This document shows positions 60,130 through 64,000 of a stretch of DNA of 64,000 nucleotides, piece by piece (positions within the stretch are counted from its first letter, which is position 1; each line of letters begins with the position of its first letter). The translations under genes and the position numbers were made by a program. The notes under the pieces are model-generated. The model did no database searches. It worked only from the letters and a program-made list of their open reading frames with translations, and was not told the DNA's origin. The stretch lies in NCBI RefSeq assembly GCF_022539315.1, contig NC_066316.1, positions 55,119,994 through 55,183,993 on the forward strand, read 5' to 3'. The DNA comes from Serinus canaria. Its lineage: Eukaryota > Chordata > Aves > Passeriformes > Fringillidae.

Positions 60130-60515
60130 GTTGCCTGAAGACCCCACAGCAGCCACCCAGTATCTGAAGAGGGCCTTCAAGGAAGCTGAAGAAGGTCACT
60201 TCATCAGAAACTGTAGCAATAGGACAATGGAGAATAGCTTAAAACTGAAAAGCGGTAGGCTTAGATTAGATGTTAGGAAGGAATTCTTTACTGTGAAGGT
60301 GGTAAGGCACTGGAAGACACTGGAACAGGTTGCTCAGAGAAGTTGTGGATGCCCCAACTCTGGATGTGTCAAGGCCAGGCTGATGGGGTTTTGAGAGCCC
60401 TGGTCTAATGGAAGGTGTCCCAGTCAATGGCAGGGCTGTTGGAACTAGGTGTCTTTAAGATCCCTTCAGACCAAACCATTCTTTGATTCCCTGATTCTAC
60501 TACTCTATGACTCCA
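60130..60515 (+). mobile_element. CR1 LINE 3' end (plus orientation, comparatively well preserved)
   Basis: It follows the CR1 3' region closely: GACCCCACAGCAGCCACCCA, AGTATCTGAAGAGGGCC, AGCGGTAGGCTTAGATTAGA, GGCACTGGAAGACACTGG, CAGAGAAGTTGTGGATGCCC, GGTCTAATGGAAGGTGTCCC, GGAACTAGGTGTCTTTAAGA, ending in a CATTCTTTGATTCCCTGATT tail. The 88-codon open frame inside is part of this element, not a host gene. Confidence 0.92.
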
Positions 60516-60839
60516 AATCGTTATGCAAGCCTACAAAGCTTTATTGATGTGTAAATTCAGTTCTGTGATGGATGCATGGTTTACTTAATTGCACCTTGAC
60601 ATTATTCTCAGACTAGCAGATATGTTGTGATAACATGAACTTCTCCCAGAAGATTCCCCTTTGTCCCTTTGTGTCTACAGTTCTGCTGAGGTTTGGAAGT
60701 TGAAATTTAGAATAGTCTAGTTTCTTAATCTCTTTGTACCATGCTCATCACCATGGTTTGAACATTTGTTTGATTACCAAAGCTTTATTGTGTCTCACCA
60801 GTGTATGATAGGGATAAAACAAGTTATTTCTTATCATCC

Positions 60840-61045
60840 AAGCTTTAATCTTCAAACAGGATGCTAAAACAAGCTATCTGCCTGTTGCCCAGTACTATCA
60901 TTATATAGTACTCATCTCAAGCCATGAGTACTATATAATGATACTTCAGCTCTCACACCTTTGTGCAGTGCAATTATAATTATATTACTGGAACCCACAC
61001 AAACGCATTCTAACGTGCCCAAGACAACAAAAGCTTTAATCTTCA
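60840..61045. repeat. Pair of 15-bp direct repeats flanking a hairpin
   Basis: AAGCTTTAATCTTCA occurs at 60840-60854 and again at 61031-61045 in the same orientation, with the perfect hairpin 60896-60943 between them. Confidence 0.7.
60896..60943. repeat. Perfect hairpin, 20-bp arms, 8-base loop
   Basis: The arms TATCATTATATAGTACTCAT and its exact reverse complement flank CTCAAGCC. It is the longest perfect inverted repeat I noticed in the window. AT-rich arms could form a cruciform, a short foldback element, or an RNA stem if transcribed. Confidence 0.9.
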
Positions 61046-64000
61046 GTTATTACTTCCTGTGTTTGTTGCCTTCACGTTTCTTCTGCAGAGGACATTGGAT
61101 CATTCTAATATGAAATTAATCTCTTGAAGAAGATAAATTACTTTTTATTTTCTATTTAAAATATGTCCTTGCTTTTCTATTCATAAACATTTTATTTTAA
61201 AGAGGTATGTTTTTGTCGAATGGTGACAAGGCTTGAATGTTTTCAAATAGCTGCCTTTTGCACAGATGTGCTGGATTAAACATGCTTTCACTGGCCTTCT
61301 TTGAGTAAGAAATTGGAGAATTTGAGCTCCCTTCTAATCTAAACAACTATGTGGCTAGCCTGCACATCCCTGTTTTAGGAGATATCTTTGTATTTTCAGC
61401 TTCAAGAGATATAATAAGTCTTTGCTATAGTACAGGAATAATTTTGATCAGGAAATATCTAGATCAGATCATTGTTAAATTTTAAATTCCTGAAGTCGTC
61501 AAGAGTCTTTCAAAGCTTCCAGAAAATACTGGAAAACATTTGAAAGGGGAGATATGAAAAATTAATCCTAGGACCTGCAATTTCTTTTTTGACTTAATGT
61601 TTTCAAAACTATAACTTCAGATTTAGAAGTTATTTCTTTTGACTGATAAAACCCCTGAGTATGTAGGGATACAAAACTTCAGACTTGTTTGTTTGTGGAA
61701 TATTTAGCTTTTCATTTTGTGTTTCATGTTGTGTTTTCCACCCAGGGTGAGGTGATTATGGACAAAACCCAACACCCTGACATGGTATTTTTATCCTGGT
61801 GTTAATCAGAAGTATAATCATTAACAGTTCCAAAAGCTAAGGAGCTAAGTGAGAACTGTTTCTGCTTATTCTGGAAGTTACAGAAATTCAAAAGCCATTA
61901 TGATCAAGATATTCCTGTTGATAAAAATGGCTTTATGAAAAGAAAAATGGTTTCTAGTCTCTGTGGCTAGCTTCTGGGAAAAAAACCCAGATTTTTAAAT
62001 TTTGATTTAAAATGCAAAAGAAAGATAAAACATTAATATTTAATGTTAGTGGGTTCAATCAGTGTTAACCTTAGTAGGGAGTGACCTGTAAGTTCAAATG
62101 TTATTATAACAAAAAGTAAAGACATTTTTTTCATTATTTGTCTTTCCTCTTTCATCTTACCTCATCTGTCCCCCAACTAGGAGACAGAATAGGATTATGA
62201 ATACTGATAGGTATAGCAGTTCATAAGGCAAATGCTTTCCTACAAAAAAATTACTACCTTTTTTTTTCTTATTTTCTTCACATATTATATGGTTTCGTTA
62301 TCATACTCCTATTAAGCCTTAAAAATTTAGCATTGACTTTATAATTTTAAAACATGTTTAACAACCACTTATTTTCTAATGGTCTATTGGGCCAAAAATA
62401 TGTCAGAAAAGAAACTAAAAGCACTGAAACCTCTGCAGGAAGTGCATATAAGATGGAAAAAATCACAATCAAATTGTTGTAAGACAGAGATGATCACTTG
62501 CTACATGGTTTCAGAGGAGGTTGCAATAGCATGATTTCAACATATGTTATACATATGGCAAGAGGAATCAGGCAGCATTTTATAGCTCCATGCTTACAAT
62601 AAACACTAGGAGCTCAATTCATTTGCATGGACCCAAGTGTTACTTGCACTTACAAGATTCTAGCATATCTCACCCAGGGCCTTGAGGAGACCCAAGTCCT
62701 TCTCTCACAGCAGCTGGAGAGATGTGAGGATGCACAAGGCCATGCCCAATGGTACTACCTGCCTTTCTGGGGGTAACTGCATGTGCCTGTGCTGGCTCTC
62801 AGCCTATTCCCTGCAGGCTGCTCCCTAAGATATTGTCGACATGCCAGGTGTGCATGGAGCTGACAGATCCATGGGAAATACATGTCCTTCTGTAGGAGCA
62901 GTTAAGAAGCAAGTGAAGTGTTGCAGAGTAGCTGAAAAGGCACTAAATTACCCACTCTGAACAGTTGGATCTTGCCTCAACAGCACGTGCAGACAAATAA
63001 AACCTACTCATTAATTCAAACTATTCTTTAATGGAGAAAAAAATGCATATTCTCATTGATTATACCTCTGCCTTAACTTAGGATTGCCATAAACTAATTT
63101 TGTTTCTGAGAATCCAGGGGATTTTTGACAATGACTTTATGCAGTGTGGAGTGAAAAATTAACAGCAGCAGGAATTCACGTGTTTTATTTCCATGTCCCC
63201 TAAGCAGACACACCTGCACCTATATTCCTCCCGATGGAGGTTTGTTCTAAAACTTCAAATGACAGAAATGCCATAGGATATCTGTTCTATTAAAAAGCTA
63301 AATTTCTCCTGCTACAATTTAAAATATTACTTAGTATTATATTATTCAGAGCAAAATAAAAAAAAAAAACAGAAAATTTTATTTTCATTTTTTTCTTTGA
63401 AACAATAGTCTAAATATTTGAAAATCTTTCTTACTAAATGGCATCTTCCAAATGTTTTATTTTTTATCATCTGGTCACATCTTTCAATGAGGCAAACCAT
63501 ACACTGCACAAAAGCTTTTCCCCCCCCCAATACCCTATCCCACTAAAAAAAGACCTTTATGATGGTGATGGTGAGCATTGAATCAGAGATCATTTGCATT
63601 TGAGGAACATGCTATTTCTCTGCCTTTGTGAACCTTAAGTGAGATTAAATTCTGAGACCTTCAAACTTTTCACAGAAATAGTTTGTAGTGAGTTGTGCCA
63701 GGCTTGTATGAGCGGCCATTTTTTCCTCAGGTAATAATGCTGCAGTTTGTGTTTTCAAGTTTATGCCTTGCCTGTGATTTAACAAGGACTAGAAGTTTTT
63801 TGTTTGAAAGTGTTACTTGCGAAGGTGCTCTAAGTTTGTAGTGCAGTGAGGGAGCAGCAGACTGAAGCACAAGACCCTTCTAAATGCTAAATACGTGACC
63901 AACAATTTACTAGGTTTACCTGACTCTCTTCAGTGTACATAAAAGTTAACTAACTTGCCTATACTGCTGTTGGACAAAAAATAAATTAGGAATTTAATAA

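Larger units (their letters stand above)
40740..64000. other. Gene desert downstream of FBXO5
   Basis: About 23 kb of mostly AT-rich DNA in which I recognise no exon. Open frames are short and frequently overlap on opposite strands; the larger ones (44732-45490, 54446-54868) resemble no protein I know. In mammals VIP lies in this direction, on the opposite strand, but I found no sequence for its peptide exons here. The region contains CR1 copies, hairpins and simple repeats listed separately. Confidence 0.6.

Noticed and set aside
60128..60394. 88-codon open frame
   Set aside because: It lies entirely within a CR1 LINE 3' region whose blocks can be followed from end to end, so it is not a host gene.
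1..64000. CRISPR arrays, rRNA, tRNA genes, operons or prokaryotic insertion sequences
   Set aside because: None was seen. Intron-exon structure, CpG islands and CR1 elements show vertebrate nuclear DNA. A tRNAscan or Rfam run would settle small RNA genes.

Overview
The window reads as vertebrate nuclear DNA, most likely from a bird. Three multi-exon genes have GT-AG introns, two have CpG-island promoters, and fragments of the sauropsid LINE CR1 are scattered through it, several ending in the typical CCATTCTATG-like 3' tail. The species cannot be determined from the sequence alone. All three genes are on the + strand, in the order RGS17 - MTRF1L - FBXO5, which is the order known from the human 6q25 locus.

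Region by region. 1-9.7 kb is intron or upstream DNA of RGS17. 9.7-15.1 kb holds the last three coding exons of RGS17 (the N-terminal cysteine-string exon lies outside the window), followed by a long 3' UTR to about 17.5 kb with a TA microsatellite. 17.5-21.0 kb is intergenic. 21.3-22.3 kb is a CpG island with MTRF1L exon 1, and MTRF1L runs to 32.2 kb in seven coding exons (393 aa predicted), with a poly(A) signal at 32.83 kb. 34.1-35.4 kb is a second CpG island carrying three evenly spaced inverted CCAAT boxes and the non-coding first exon of FBXO5. Its four coding exons lie at 36.5-40.2 kb (406 aa predicted), with a poly(A) signal at 40.70 kb. 40.7-64 kb is AT-rich and I found no gene there; it contains CR1 copies, hairpins, simple repeats and one GC-richer segment at 44.6-45.5 kb.

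The genes are neighbours rather than a pathway. RGS17 is a GTPase-activating protein for G-alpha subunits of the Gi/z family. MTRF1L is the mitochondrial class I release factor for UAA/UAG. FBXO5 (EMI1) is the cell-cycle inhibitor of APC/C. Exon joins were checked by reading frame and by similarity to remembered human family sequence; no database search was run. I found no novel multi-gene system. The most interesting signals are the FBXO5 promoter architecture, the short FBXO5 N-terminus, a compact regulatory cluster at the start of MTRF1L intron 1, and some unexplained perfect hairpins in the gene desert.
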